Shown: positions 12,601 to 64,000 of the stretch, piece after piece | Numbering within the stretch: the stretch's first letter is position 1 | How the letters are laid out: every line of letters begins with the position of its first letter | Source of the DNA: Casuarius casuarius | Lineage: Eukaryota; Chordata; Aves; Casuariiformes; Casuariidae | Assembly (NCBI GenBank): GCA_003342895.1 | Contig: PTFA01000081.1 | Coordinates: forward strand, 603,167-667,166 | Length of the DNA: 64,000 nt | Direction of reading: 5' to 3' | Translations under genes and position numbers: made by a program | Notes under the pieces: generated by a model | What the model saw: only the letters and a program-made list of their open reading frames with translations | Databases searched by the model: none | Told to the model about the DNA's origin: nothing

Positions 12601-13857
12601 TGAACAATTTTAAAAAACACCTTTGTCATGTTGGTATTGGTCTTTATTTATTACAAGACTTGATTAAGAAAGATCTGAAAAAAATATTAAGTGACTGGTT
12701 ACTGAGCTGAATGCTTTTCTAGGCACTTTGTTTTTGAACTGTTAACAGTGATATACTTACCGTGCTAAGAGGAAGAAATTACTTTTACTAAAATACTTGT
12801 TAAATAACACAAAGGTGTGAAGGGCTAAAACTAGAGCTGACACTACAGAAGAACATTCAAAAAAAAATTCAAATTTTAGCTTAAAAGCAGATGTGTAAAT
12901 ATAATGAATAAATCAATTGATTTTTCAAGTTTTTAGGTGCAATGCTGTTTTGGATGATTTCTCATTCAAAAAAGTTATTTATTTGAACTTAATACAAAGT
13001 AATGTGTAACCTGAGATTTCCAGTCACCTGAGTTTTAGAGATGGTTTCACAGCTGAAGCTGTCTTTTGATTCCACCATCTGTAAAATGAGGATTGTACTT
13101 GCCTCCTGTCTCAGAGGTGTCTAATAAATTACCTACGCTTCCAGCATATTAGGCAGTCCATCTACAGAGCTGTCTCCTAACCTGTGTCTACTACAGCTCA
13201 GTGAATAGTTTAGCTCTTACTCATCTGGACCTACTTGGCCACAGCCAGTCCTATGTATGGCTGTATGCTTCAGGGCAGACAAGCCCCTAGTTAAATGTCT
13301 ACAAAGTATTTGAAGAAAAAGAAAAAAATACTGTCATAGCTACTGTGTGTAAGTAACCACGATTGTACATGCCATATTTGCAAAGGTGTAGCTGCATCAG
13401 GCTTAGCAATAGTCATCAAGCGAAGCTAAGAAAAATCTGTTGCTTTAAAGCAGTTCGTAGGTGGTACGCTCTGTCCTGAAAGTGTTCAGTGCGACACTGT
13501 TCATGTTTTAGAAACGGTACCTGGCAAAACGACCACACGGGCGCAGACTCCAAGAAGGACTGAATGGATCATCACGCTCAGTCCCCTGGAATTTCAAACA
13601 ACGATCCAAGAGCCATCGCGTTTGAAAGGCCACGCACCCCTCCTCACTGCCAAACACCACGCTTTCTAACAGCAACCTGCAGCCACGCTTAAAAAGATCA
13701 AAAGCTGAACTACTAAATAACACAGATGAGGGGCGAGGTCATCAACCACCATCCAAGATGCTTCCAGCAGCAGGGAAATTGTTAGGTTATCATCTCTACA
13801 GGGGGAAGTGGATTTTGTCTCACGTAGTAGAAGAAAGCATTCCCACAAACCTGAAGC

Positions 13858-13879
13858 AAAAAAAAAAAAAAAAAAAAAA
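13858..13879. repeat. Poly(A) tract
   Basis: A run of 22 A, preceded by ctgaagc and followed by ggtaac. It could be the tail of a decayed retroposed copy, but no body is recognisable upstream. Confidence 0.9.
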
Positions 13880-14909
13880 GGTAACAGGTACTCAATTCTA
13901 TAATGACCTTTATGTTTAAAAATGATTGCATACTACTAGGATTATCATTTAAATAATTTTACTTCTAAAGACAATAATCCCTGTTACTTACTGTGATCTC
14001 ATTATGTAGCTCTGAGAGAGAAACATTAATTTTTTCCATAAACAAAAAAAAGCCCAGAGAATTTTAAAGTCTGTGAAGGGCTAGAGTTGTAAAAAGGCTT
14101 TAACTGAGTAATATTTTAAAAAATTCTTACTATCTTGCAATTTCCCAAGGTTGAAAGCAATTACGTGTTTGGAAAGTTTACAGTCCTTTTCTTGCAGTGG
14201 TGGAAATTGCACGCTTCTAGGCTAAGGGATTACAAAATACCTGAACTTAAACTTGTCACAGATTCAAGCCTTGATATTTCCTGTCCTTGTGCAATCTTGG
14301 TGAAGATGAAAATTCTTCTGAGTCAGACAGTCAGTTAAATAAATAGATGGCTAAAGCCTAAAATACAGGGCCTCTCATCAGTTAAAGCCTGGATTAAAAT
14401 GGCCTTACAAAGTGGAAGATAGTTAATTGGAAATACAGGTAATTACAGGTACCTTATGACTGCACACACCTCTTGGACACCATTAGAGACACCACATTTT
14501 TATTTAATACCTACATACTACTGTAGCTGATAACCTATAAAAAGCTGGACAAAAAAAAAAAAAATTTGTCCAGAAGAACACTTCTTGGTTTGATACCCAG
14601 ACTAAAAATGAGCTTCAAGGATTAAGTTTTCCTTTTATATAGAATTTTAGCTTTGAGGAATATAGTTTATGCTAACCCCTTGCCCTTGCCAATTCTCTTG
14701 CATTTAAGCATATTCTGGGATAAGAATTTGGAATTCTTTGTATACAATGCAGTCTATGCATTTTGATAAAAAGCGTACTCTGCAGAAATGTTCTGTTGAT
14801 TTAAACAGAAGAACTAACAGTATTTGCATTCTGCCAACAAATTTCTCACAATATCTACTTTGCATATAGACTCGGAACAGCTAAGGGAAAACTGCAGAGA
14901 TGAACCGAG

Positions 14910-14930
14910 ATATATATATATATATATATA
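14910..14930. repeat. (TA)n microsatellite
   Basis: About ten TA dinucleotides in an otherwise ordinary AT-rich stretch. Confidence 0.9.
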
Positions 14931-15566
14931 AAATGGAAAAAAACATTTGTGAAAATGCCTGTATCTTTTTCTAGCAGTGCAAAGGTATTTATGTGCCTTA
15001 CTCAGCCAGACAGCACCAACGATATTACAAACAAACAAAAAATCACCCAAACCTTATCTGCCCTCTCAGTTGAAAAAGAAGAAATGCCTTCATAAACCTG
15101 TTCTTTGCAGCCTCAAACCTTGGAGTTTTTTTTTTTTTCTTTTAATAAAGCATTCTAAAGAGAATTGGGCACAATTGGCCGTATCTTGCTCACGAGATGT
15201 GTGTTTGCCAGGCTCTCGCTGCAGAAGGACTGGGACCTGGAGCTTCTTAGCCTCTTTTTCCTGTCCTTCTGCCATGCACCCGTCAGTGGTAGCTGCATGG
15301 TCGTGCTTGTACAACTCTGCTGCGTGTTGCAGGTGCTATTCCTTTTTTATATCTTCAGGTGCTATCAGCAGAGGCAGCCTAATTTAGGCAGTGCCACAGT
15401 CACAGATGAAAAATCTATATATTGCATCTATGGCACTAATATCCCCCAACTTCAGCACTAAGCAGGTCCTTACCTCCACACCCCCTGCTTGCACTGCAGA
15501 ATAAAAGGAACATGGTAAGTGATGAGAACTGTCCATATTGCAGCTTCTGCTCCTCTTTCTCAACAG

Positions 15567-15739
15567 AGGAAAGGCCCGGATCCCAGGGGTGTGCCTCAGC
15601 AGAGGAACTGCAGTCCTACAGGACCTACTTGCGTCCGGGATGCAAACACTGCACATCCTGCTCAGAATCATTTGGAAGAAAGAGCCAAACAACTGGAAAT
15701 CCAGCAAGCTGCTTCTCTGAAAGAACTGAAAAAAGCAAA
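15567..15739 (+). other. Candidate unassigned exon with a coiled-coil-like end
   Basis: The segment is open for 57 codons and is bounded by a strong acceptor (tgctcctctttctcaacag) and a consensus donor (gtgagtg at 15740). The end of the translation, HLEERAKQLEIQQAAS then LKELKKAK, is highly charged and helix-like, unlike the chance frames nearby. I do not recognise the protein. The pattern CV...EE..K..E..AA..K..K weakly recalls C1orf185, a gene next to RNF11 in mammals, but there it lies on the other side of RNF11 and I rely on memory. An antisense frame is also open here (15384-15836), which weakens the case. It could be a lncRNA exon or chance. Confidence 0.25.
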
Positions 15740-15749
15740 GTGAGTGTTT

Positions 15750-18700
15750 GAGCAAAGCCAAATCATAGGATACTAATCCAAATCCCTTGAAACTCTCAGT
15801 CTGGATTTTCTTGGTAGCTGTTGTTTTAAAATACAAATCAAAGTTCTTCCTGGATCTTACAGTTTTTATCTTGCATTCTGGTAACTCCCTTTTCCATTTC
15901 TGGACAGTTTGGTAGGAATAACATTAGATTAGAAAGTTCTCTGTCAGAAAGGGTTTGCAAAAGCGAGAAACCTATCTGGGCAGAAAGGAGGCATTTCACC
16001 TGTACAGCAGCAGCCTCTCACGGGCTGGGGCAGGGATTCCCATACCAGGACGACGCAGAGTGCAAGTCTGTGCACTGAGCTGCTCGTCTCCTTGCTGACT
16101 TCCAGACTGAACGGAAACCTCGGCCCTGCAAGGAGCGTTCAGGGAGGCCCACGCTCCTTGCAGGAGCGCAGCATCCATCTCGGGTCCACACAGGCAAAAC
16201 CGGACTCTTCATTAACAAGCAGTTGAACAAAGAACAGGTTGTTGCTCTCCAGCAGCCGCAGGCGTTGAAGCTCTCCTCTCTGCACAGTTCCCAAACTGCC
16301 TCGCTAATATAAATGATCGTGATGTTAATGGGCCCGAGACTCCTAATTTTCTGGCTTCTTTAATTGCTCCACTGCCGAAAGCAGAGTGCATGAAATGTAG
16401 GCACGCAATGCTGGCACAGACACAAAAGTGGAATCCATGTAAACTACAGACTCCAAACAGCCACAACTACTGTATCAGAAGTAAACCTTAATCCAAAAGC
16501 CTGCTACCATCTGTATTCCAGCAGCTTGCTGGTGCAAAAGTTTGAGGGACAAGTAGCATTTTTTTAAAGTATTTAAACAAAACATTACCTCTGCTACCCA
16601 AATCAGCATTTTAAATAACAACCTTTGTTATATTTTCTTGATAAAAGGCTGTGAGCAAAGCCCTTTCATCAAGGGTTTTCCATCACTGGCATCTAGTAGT
16701 CATCACTTTCAAACTCACAAGCTATGCAGTCATGAAAAGGTGAAGATATCTTACATATGCACTTTACTTGATTATATTGCTTTTCTCAGTAATAAAAAAT
16801 AAGTCAAACACCATAAAAGAGAGAAAACAGGGTGTTGCTTTTTTTTTTCTTACAGTTATGGTTTAACTTTAAAACTTTTAGAACTTTTTAAAGTAACCTT
16901 TAACTATCATTGGCTCCCTCGCTAGTATTGAATGTCAATTTAATAGATTCAAACACCAGATATTTCCTCTAAAATAGCTGGACATTATGGCCCCTTTGGA
17001 TCAATAGGTCAGAAATACAATTAATCTAAAAGCGAGAGGTAAAAAAAGAGACTATTACCCTACCGTTCATCCGCTGACCTGAAACAGTTGTTACAGTACT
17101 TGACTAACATGAGATAAAATGTTTTTTGGCTTATTCTTTTTTAAATTGAAGTAGCCAATAGAGGCAGCGTGCTGGGGGGCTTGGGAATGCTTTGTTTCGT
17201 ATTCTTTCTGTAAAATAGCCAAGGACAGCGAAAGCAGTTGGAATTCACCACAATCCATGGTTTTAAATACGTGTTTTGCCTATGTCTAGCCAGCAATGAA
17301 AGTAAGTAGGTTCAGAGATTTAAAAAGCCCAGAAAATAATGGAATATAGCCTAGTCCTACAAAAATACTGTTGAATTTGGAAAAAACACCATGCAGATTT
17401 TTACCACAGTGCAATGCAGATATTTATTAGCTCTGCTCATAAATCTTTAACATAGGGATTTGCTGGGATTTTTTTTTAAAGAAAATATTTGTATTTGGCT
17501 TTTTTTGATGCATTTGAGGCAAACCTAGAGAACATCTTAAACTTACAGCATTTTAAAAAATATTTTATGATGACAAATCATTTGGTTAAAATACTCGCCA
17601 GCATACACGGCAAACTATCACAAGAGGGTATTGGCAGAACATAACTCGAGAAGAAGCAAGTTCATTTCTAGTCTGTTCAGGTTTTCAGATCGTGTTCATC
17701 AATGACATTTCCAACCACTTTCCTGTACAGCAGTAAACAACATGACTCACCTCTATTTATCTTCTCCTCTTCCTCCCAGAGGGGGGACTCTGCGCAACGC
17801 ACTGTTCTGGTCATCTCATACACACGTGCATTGCTGCTGTGTTTTTATGCTGAAGAGAAAGAAATGTACCTTGCAGTTGGAACTGGGGGCTGTGAGGGTT
17901 GTATTTAAAGTCTTGGGGGTGCCTTCTGCATCCTGGGACTGCCTCTAGGAAAGCTGTGTGTCATGCAGAGGAGCATTACTTCTACTGCGGATGCTTCTGC
18001 TGGGCCAGAGTCATGCAAGGTGCCATAGCTGTCAAGCCATTACCTTGTAGCTGTTTGGAGCCAGGCCCTAGATCAACTAGCAGGGAAATAAAAAGGCACT
18101 GGACTTAATACAGAATTTAATGCAGAAAACAGTGCAAAAAGGGAGGAAAGGTTTGATATGATCCTGTTTTGTGCTGCTATGTTTTACAAAAGGCAAAGTT
18201 TCCTTAGCAAAGTTTGGAACGCCGTATCACTACAGTGTAAATACAGTAACCTGAGGCTAGGACAGTGCCTGTCTGAACAGGACAGTCTTTAAACTAACCA
18301 TCGATGACAGAAGGCATTAACTGTAGATTATACAACAACAACAGAACTGCATATCTGTAATAAATCAAAATGCATTCCTGTGTTATTGGTGTAGTTAAGC
18401 AATCATAAGTGGTTGCTTCCAAATAATAGAAATTGCATCATGCTTGTGATCTCATCAAAATACTCTCCTCTGATCATCAGGAAAACCTGTGTCCAGGTTC
18501 AGCTTTGCCTCACTGTTCTTCACCCAACTGGTTACCTCATCCAGCGTTAGTCACAGGAGCTAGGTGTCGATGCATACCTAGAGCTCCGTATAAGCTGCTC
18601 ACTGACGACTTCCACCTATACCTCCCTTCAGTTTAATGAGAGACTGCACATACGTGAATTCCACGTATCAGATCTAACGATGAAGGTGATCCTCATTTTA

Positions 18701-20100
18701 CTGCTTTTTCCTTCCTTGCCACTGCCACTTTCAGACGACGCAGCGATATCACATGGTGAGTCACCGTAACAGCTGCAGAGGTCCAGGAAACCAAGTATGA
18801 ATTTCTTCTCCTCAGCTACTGACAGGAAACCTCTCATCAGTGCTGCTAAATAAAATACATTAAAAAAAAAAAGAAATACAATATAGAAGTTTTATGATCA
18901 AGGTCCTGCCAAGTGCAGAATACTATTTTCTGCTACATGAGCTATTAGCTTGCCTTTGGTTAAGTTCTTTGGCTTTACTGAGGACAGAGAGTTGATAGCA
19001 GCAGTTGTTGGCTAAAACCTAGTATACCCCCATGGAGTGGGTTTCTCAAGCATTAGCCAGACTATTAAAAAACTGAAAGTGCAATTAATCACTCCTCCTA
19101 CAAATGAGCTATTGGCTCTATCTACCTGAAGAAGTACTTACTCGTTGTGAATCTTAGGTCGTGCTGAAAATCCTTGATTTGATTCCACTCGCGTATCTCC
19201 TATTTTTCCGTAGGTGAATATACTGAACTCTGAAGCCGTTTGAGAACTTCTCCCACCAGTTCTGCTTTCTCTAATTCATTGTACTTGGTAAGCCAGATTG
19301 ATGAAGCCATTTACCACTCAGGAGAGCTCCTCTGGGAGGAACACCGCAGCTTCAGTAAAAGCAACAGGAAGATTCTCCAGCCTGGGAGACCACCCCAGGA
19401 CAGACCTTCCAGGTATCGTGACGTTATTTGCAGGCCAGACTGACACCTGAATTTTTGCTTACTAGCCAGAGCAGAGCATCAAAATGAAGCATACCCATGG
19501 ACAGGGAGTAAGGGTGGGCCAGAAAAAAGGTAACGTATCTAAAATCAAGGCTAATGTACACTGATCACATACCAGATCCTCCATTCCTCCTTCCACAAGC
19601 AAGGTGTTGCTTTCCTTTAGTGAGTTCAGAATATTACAGTCCGTAAGTCCTTGCTGCACCAGGAAGGTGACTCTTCCCTATCGGTTGGGAGCTGAAAAGT
19701 CAGAGTGAAAGGACAGACTACTCGATAATGGCTGACAACAAGGTCCTCAATGGAGATACCAAAGCTGGAGATCAGGTCCACGATATGACTGGTGTTTGTG
19801 CTGAGCCAAAGATGACTAGGAAAGTCTTATGATTTTCACCTCTGCAAAGAATCAGGGAAGTTGATTGCATATTGCACAGTATTTGTCCTTTGTGCAATGT
19901 AGTTGACAGCATAAGCGAAACTCAGATGTGGGCAAAATTTCAAAGAGCATTTCAGTGGCCTTGTGAGATGAATCTACAGTCCCAAGGATTGTTCGCTTTC
20001 TGCAAAGTACAGGATATGCTAATTTTCATGGAACTGCTTGCTCCAAAGATGCTTAGACTGCCAAAGTATTTGAAAAGGACACAACTGGAAGAAGAGGCGT
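15750..20100. other. Intergenic DNA between convergent genes
   Basis: I see no firmly supportable gene. A pyrimidine-rich acceptor-like site ends at 17780 (cttcctcccag), followed by an open stretch to 17948 whose phase fits the 15567-15739 candidate. A further open stretch lies at 19240-19443. None shows homology that I recognise. Confidence 0.5.
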
Positions 20101-21893
20101 TATATGCATGAAGTAGAACAAGAATCTTTTTTATTATATACAAAGAATGGCTGAATTTTTACACTTAAATTTTGATGCACAATATGTAAAGAGTGTAATT
20201 GTTCGTACTGAATTTTATTTATGATCATCTGAACTGAGAAAGTCACTTCTTTAAAAAAATGCATTCTTCATCTGTGATTTTAACTTGGGAAGACTTTTAT
20301 GAAGGGTGTCTATTTTTAAAGACAATGCAAGTTCTCAGTGTTGAGGAACAGGTGGTTCTGTCTCCTTGCACATGAATTTGCATTATAAAACAATGTTATT
20401 TTCCTAGAGAAGGTAAAAGCAAAGTTATAAACTGTCAATTTTCTCTTCTACTAGGAACAGTAACTTGAGAAAGAACATTCGCTGTGAGATACATAGACAG
20501 GAACCTTCCTGACAAACATCTCCATTGGAGAAAAAGGGTTGTCAGAGGACCTCCCACCTCCATATATCAGAACAGGTCATGGGGAAGAATCTCTTTCAAA
20601 AGGGAGGTAGAAATCTGTCCCAAAGAAACCCAGGAGTAAAAGCATGGAGCTAGCCTCGAGAACAGTAAATACCGTGCAAATTTGTGTACCGCTGACTTCA
20701 CCACTTTTGCGGAAAAGTAGCAATTCTATGGCAGACAGCATTGGAAAGGGGAGCTAGCCCTTTGCTCTATCCTCAATCCCCCTCAAAGCACCTTCCTCAC
20801 AGATCCCCCCCAAAAATCAATAAAGACTGGAAAGAGCAAGTGTACTCTTTTGTAAAAGGCAGAGAGCACTGTACCAAGAGAGCTTGCTCCAACCTAAACT
20901 TCCTAACAAGGAAACATGGCCATATGATCTCTTTAAACATGGACATCTCAGCTAGGTAAGCCTAAGAACAATCATTTTAAGGAGCTAACTGTCACAGTAA
21001 CTTTGTATTATTGTACAGCCAGTGGCATATTGCTATTTCTTAAGTGATCTTCAAGGACTTGTGCTTAGGTATGACATAAATTCCAAATCATGCTCAGTCT
21101 AATGACAGAACTGGTTCCTAAGGTCCTCCCATTTTTAATCTTGTCAAAGAAGTGATACAGTTTTATACTGTCATCTTCATTTGTTTTTTCTTTTTTTCTA
21201 AACTCCTTGGTAGACTGTAAATTATTCAGCCATTACAAATGACAGGCTTGACATGAAGATCAAATTAAAGAAAAAGCCAAGATACCTGCACAAGAGAGAC
21301 CATTTCCTTCACCAGCAAATTTCTTACAGCAGCAAAATAAATGACTAGTAAAAGCTAGTAAAGAGAAGCTTTCTATGCACAACTGGAAATGCCCAGGATT
21401 CAAAACTGCTCCCTGCTATGCTTCTTGTGCGCTGAGATTTTCTCACACCATTTCAACTAAATAGGTACCTGGAAGAAGTGATGCTTCCTTTTCGACTGCT
21501 AGCAATATGAATTCAAATGAACATTTATAGCTAACAGATTAAATCTGTGAACCTTAAAAGGTTTTTTCAATTGTTCTGCTGTATGTTCTAGCTTGCTTAA
21601 TAAATGCTGTGGACACCAGAAAAAAAAGGCATACATGAATAGAAGTGAATTACACAGATGTAAGTATTCAAAAAGCCACTTGTTGAAAAAAATTTTTTCT
21701 TTAAGGGTTACGGTTGGTTTGAGACTTTTTTTTGCCATGTTGTTACATTAGATTAATGTTTTATGCATCACCTTTAAATTTTTAAATGATTTGGTTTCTC
21801 ACTGACTTGAAAGAGAAGGAAAAATAATTCTGAAGTGTCAGTAATCTTCTGCACCAAAGTTTGCAAACGAACAGGACATCAAAGAAGAAAAAG
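20100..21893 (-). other. TTC39A: TTC39A 3'UTR (distal limit uncertain)
   Basis: This AT-rich DNA follows the TTC39A stop on the minus strand. I see no coding signal. The distal limit is set only by the AATAAA hexamers at 20214-20219 and 20130-20135. Confidence 0.45.
20130..20135 (-). terminator. TTC39A: Candidate TTC39A poly(A) signal
   Basis: Read on the minus strand this is AATAAA, about 1.76 kb past the TTC39A stop. Another AATAAA lies at 20214-20219. No nearer canonical hexamer was noticed, so the 3'UTR is probably about 1.7-1.8 kb; this is an inference. Confidence 0.35.
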
Positions 21894-61318
<39,425 letters not shown>

Positions 61319-61319
61319 T

Positions 61320-61490
61320 TGTATGCCCAGTCAGCATTTAAGCAAGAACATGCAGCAGCGGCAGGCACTCGGTGCTACTCAGCCAGCTGTGAGTGACGGT
61401 GACACGGCCAGCGCCAGCGCAGGGCAGGGCAGAGCCTGCCTGCCTCCCTGCCCGCCCAGGATACCGCACTCTCGGATTGGCCATTAGGGA
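61320..61490 (-). promoter_or_regulatory. TTC39A: TTC39A 5'UTR and CpG-rich promoter
   Basis: This short GC-rich and CpG-bearing stretch lies just upstream of the TTC39A start in AT-rich surroundings. On the minus strand it holds a CCAAT box (61476-61480) and a GGGCGGG Sp1-type box (61451-61457), with no obvious TATA box. The arrangement suggests a housekeeping-type promoter. The transcription start is inferred, not seen. Confidence 0.6.
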
Positions 61491-61499
61491 GGTTGTGAT

Positions 61500-64000
61500 A
61501 ATACTTCTGAGCCTCGGGAGTTGGGTTATCGTGGGCTGCGAGTGAGGGATTTGGCAGCCATTGCGTGATACATTAAGTTCATGTATCATTGAATCCCACT
61601 AATCTGGAGGGTGTCAGTCGCTGCCAGTGTATCTTTGATCTACGAGCTATCACAGACCTGTCAAAAACTAGCGACCGCGTCAGCTGTCTTTCATCCTGTG
61701 CAAACAAGGCAGAAGTCAAATATCCCTATAATTACAGATTTGAAACAAAAATTACTGTGTGAGGCACTGAACCACATCAGAAACCCAGGAACAAGAACAG
61801 TGAGTCGAATTAGACTGGTTGAAATGGAGGAGAACTGAGGCATTAATTGCTGTGAGCGTGAAAAGCGAAGAAGTAAGACAAGAAAGGATTTCTTCTCACC
61901 AAGCATTCTCCGCAAAGCGGGCTTGAATCCACAAGCCAAACTGCTGCTGCTTGGTGGGTCCTATAAAGTTGGGAGGTAGGGAGATTTTACACGTTCTTTG
62001 CAAAAATCCCTCTTTAATTTCAGACAAAAATGAGATGGGGTGGCATATACAATTTACATCATTGGAGTGAGCTCATCTGGCTGATTTTGCCAAAATAAAA
62101 TAGTGCACGCTCACAAACCGCCCTGCTGGCGGATCAGCCGTGCCGTTGCTATACATAAGGGCAGCCACAAGCAGCAGAAGCGATCTCTCCATTACAACAG
62201 CTGCACTCTAGAAGTTGCTCAGTTAGGATCTAAGTTAGTTTCTCCAAAGGGTTATAGTCTAATGTTAAAAATTATACCCGTCTTTTATCCTACACGCAGT
62301 CCTATTTGTTGGGTTACACAAAGCAGTACCAGCAACGGAGACATCAACTGCTGAAGGAGGACCCAAAAACGACGAACGAGGGAAGGAGAACTTCAGGAAG
62401 ATCCTCTGAAGACATTAACGTACCAGATTAAACCTTTTTCCTGGTTTTATGGCATCATGCATAACTATAAAAATTCAGAAGTTCAGAACAGCAGTATGTG
62501 CTTGTGCTTCTGGTAAATGCTTGACTTGGCAGATTTCAGGTAAAAATTACATGCTTAGACACCCTTCACCCCACCTACATTCATTCGTTCGTTCTCTCTC
62601 TCCCTTTTCTTTTTTTTTCTTTTTTAAACCAAAGCCAACAAATCTAAGCAGTAAAGGTCAGGAATATTTTCAAGTTCAGGCTGTTTCCTCCTTGGTTTTA
62701 GCAGCTTTTCTTTCCTTTTTGCCTTCTGGCGGCAGGTCTCACAAGGACAAGCATATGGTTCTCATTGTGATTTTAGTACTTACAAAATCGTCGTTCCCTG
62801 CCCTGGAGACCACAACTGGGGGTGCTTCACAAATCGGAATTACAGCATATCCTATGGCTTAACGTAACGACGTGATCTCGGTACCCCATTGCAGCCCCAC
62901 TGCCTCCGGTCAGAAGCACAATTACTCGGGACATCCTAGGCAACGTTCTTCTTGCTTAAACTTCAAATCCTTTCTATGCCAACAGCAATACTGAACACCA
63001 CAAATAAGCCCTCAGGAAAGCATCTGATAAATTAATTTTTTGAATATTAATGAAAAGTAAAGCATTTTCAGAAGTACAGAATCATGATTTTTTCATGGTC
63101 AAAAATGAGGAGGTTTTTTTGGAGGATGGGAATTACCATATTTCTGCATAGGTTTTCTTTGTTTCGCTGTGTGCGTGATGACTGGTTTCTTACTGTATGG
63201 TTGCTATCAAGTGCAGAAGAGCACATATGCTTACATAAAATGTTACTGGTTTTATGGATTTCTTTAATAAAAAAAAGATCTCAAACCTTGTATTCTGCAA
63301 AATGCTAAACTGCTGACTCATGTGACCTCAGTAACTATCAGGACTTTGCAAAAAAAGTTAAGTCCAAAATTGATGCCCACAAACCTTTACAACTCCGTCA
63401 ATATTAATTCAACAGCTCCTTCAATATCGTGAAACATTGAAAGCAAGTTAAATCAGTTCATACCCTAAAATATGGGGACATTTCTCTGACAAATCTACAT
63501 TATCTGCACAAGGCAATTTAGGCAGTATGCACAGATAACTTAATTTGGAGGAGCACAGTAAAATACAAATATGTGAGCATGATTGAGGTAGTAGTACTTC
63601 GTGAGAAACCACCACAGAGAAGCCCAAATGCTGGTGACTCAGGAGCTGACTCTCTTCTCTCCCTTATCAGGGCAGAATCGGCATCTCAGAGCAGGGAGCA
63701 ATAGAGGCATACGAAGTTTATAAAGGCGCAGCCCAGTCACAATCACGTAAAGCAAGTGAGAGGCCAGATCAGAGAAAAGCATCTAATGGAAAGATTATTT
63801 TCCAGGCCCAAAGAAACTTCATAGCGTAACCTCTGTAATCATACTCGGGATCATACTATTTTAGGAGCTTGACCAGCATTAGCACAATTGGGTCCAATCA
63901 TAACTGGCACTGTTTTAATGCTATTCACAAACATCAGCAAAGTTGCTCTAGTGAATACCAGCCGGCACAGCTGTCTTCTGCTGCTGAGTCGTTCCACCCA
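61500..64000. other. 5' flank of TTC39A, no gene seen
   Basis: There is a pyrimidine-rich tract at about 62580-62627 (attc/gttc units, then ctctct and a T run). The longest frame, 62449-62862, has no homology or splice context. In other amniotes EPS15 lies beyond TTC39A, but no EPS15 exon is recognised here. Confidence 0.6.

Larger units (their letters stand above)
12600..15100. other. Intergenic or distal-UTR DNA, no gene seen
   Basis: This is AT-rich sequence between the convergent RNF11 and TTC39A genes. It holds an A run at 13858-13879 and a (TA)n run at 14910-14930. No recognisable coding exon, RNA gene or mobile element was found. Confidence 0.6.

Noticed and set aside
18628..18837. 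Minus-strand open stretch (SVAEEKKFILGFLDLCS...)
   Set aside because: It looks slightly coding-like but lies beyond the TTC39A stop and likely poly(A) sites, has no homology that I recognise and no paired splice sites.
19240..19443. Plus-strand open stretch (IDEAIYHSGELLWEEH...) followed by a gtatcg donor-like site
   Set aside because: There is no convincing acceptor or homology, and the frame length is ordinary for the local composition.
62449..62862. Frame of 137 codons upstream of TTC39A
   Set aside because: It spans a pyrimidine-rich simple tract, has no recognisable domain and no start or splice context.

Overview
The window looks like nuclear DNA of a sauropsid vertebrate, most probably a bird. 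It is intron-rich and mostly AT-rich, has few repeats, carries CR1-type LINE relics, and holds two genes (RNF11 and TTC39A) that are neighbours in other amniotes. No species can be named from sequence alone. I see no prokaryotic, phage or CRISPR features.

Layout. Positions 1-9706 are the 3' part of RNF11 intron 1 (plus strand); RNF11 exon 1 lies upstream of the window. RNF11 exon 2 (9707-9876) and the coding part of exon 3 (10448-10619) encode residues 42-154, including the whole RING-H2 domain. The RNF11 3'UTR follows. Positions of about 12.6-20.1 kb lie between convergent genes and contain one unexplained, weakly supported plus-strand candidate exon at 15567-15739. From 61318 down to 21894 the minus strand encodes a complete TTC39A gene. 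I reconstructed 18 coding exons; all 17 intron phases agree, giving 1728 nt of CDS (575 aa plus stop). Its CpG-rich promoter with an inverted CCAAT box lies at about 61.32-61.49 kb. Positions 61.5-64 kb are 5' flank with nothing recognisable.

Repeats. The main one is a degraded CR1 LINE in TTC39A intron 7 (about 44.2-46.9 kb, minus strand). It keeps ORF1 (zinc-finger-like and GDSL-esterase-like parts), the ORF2 endonuclease and the start of the reverse transcriptase, but lacks the 3' part, which is the reverse of the usual 5' truncation. Older CR1/L3-like fragments lie in introns 2, 6, 8 and 15. Several perfect short inverted repeats and CpG-dense intronic pockets are also reported.

Function. 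RNF11 is an E3-type RING-H2 adaptor in ubiquitin signalling and endosomal trafficking. TTC39A is a TPR protein of the IML2/TTC39 family. Nothing in the sequence links them functionally; they are a conserved tail-to-tail pair. I found no new biological system. The least explained items are the 15.6 kb candidate exon, the CpG pockets of RNF11 intron 1 and the CR1 copy with its 5' half preserved.
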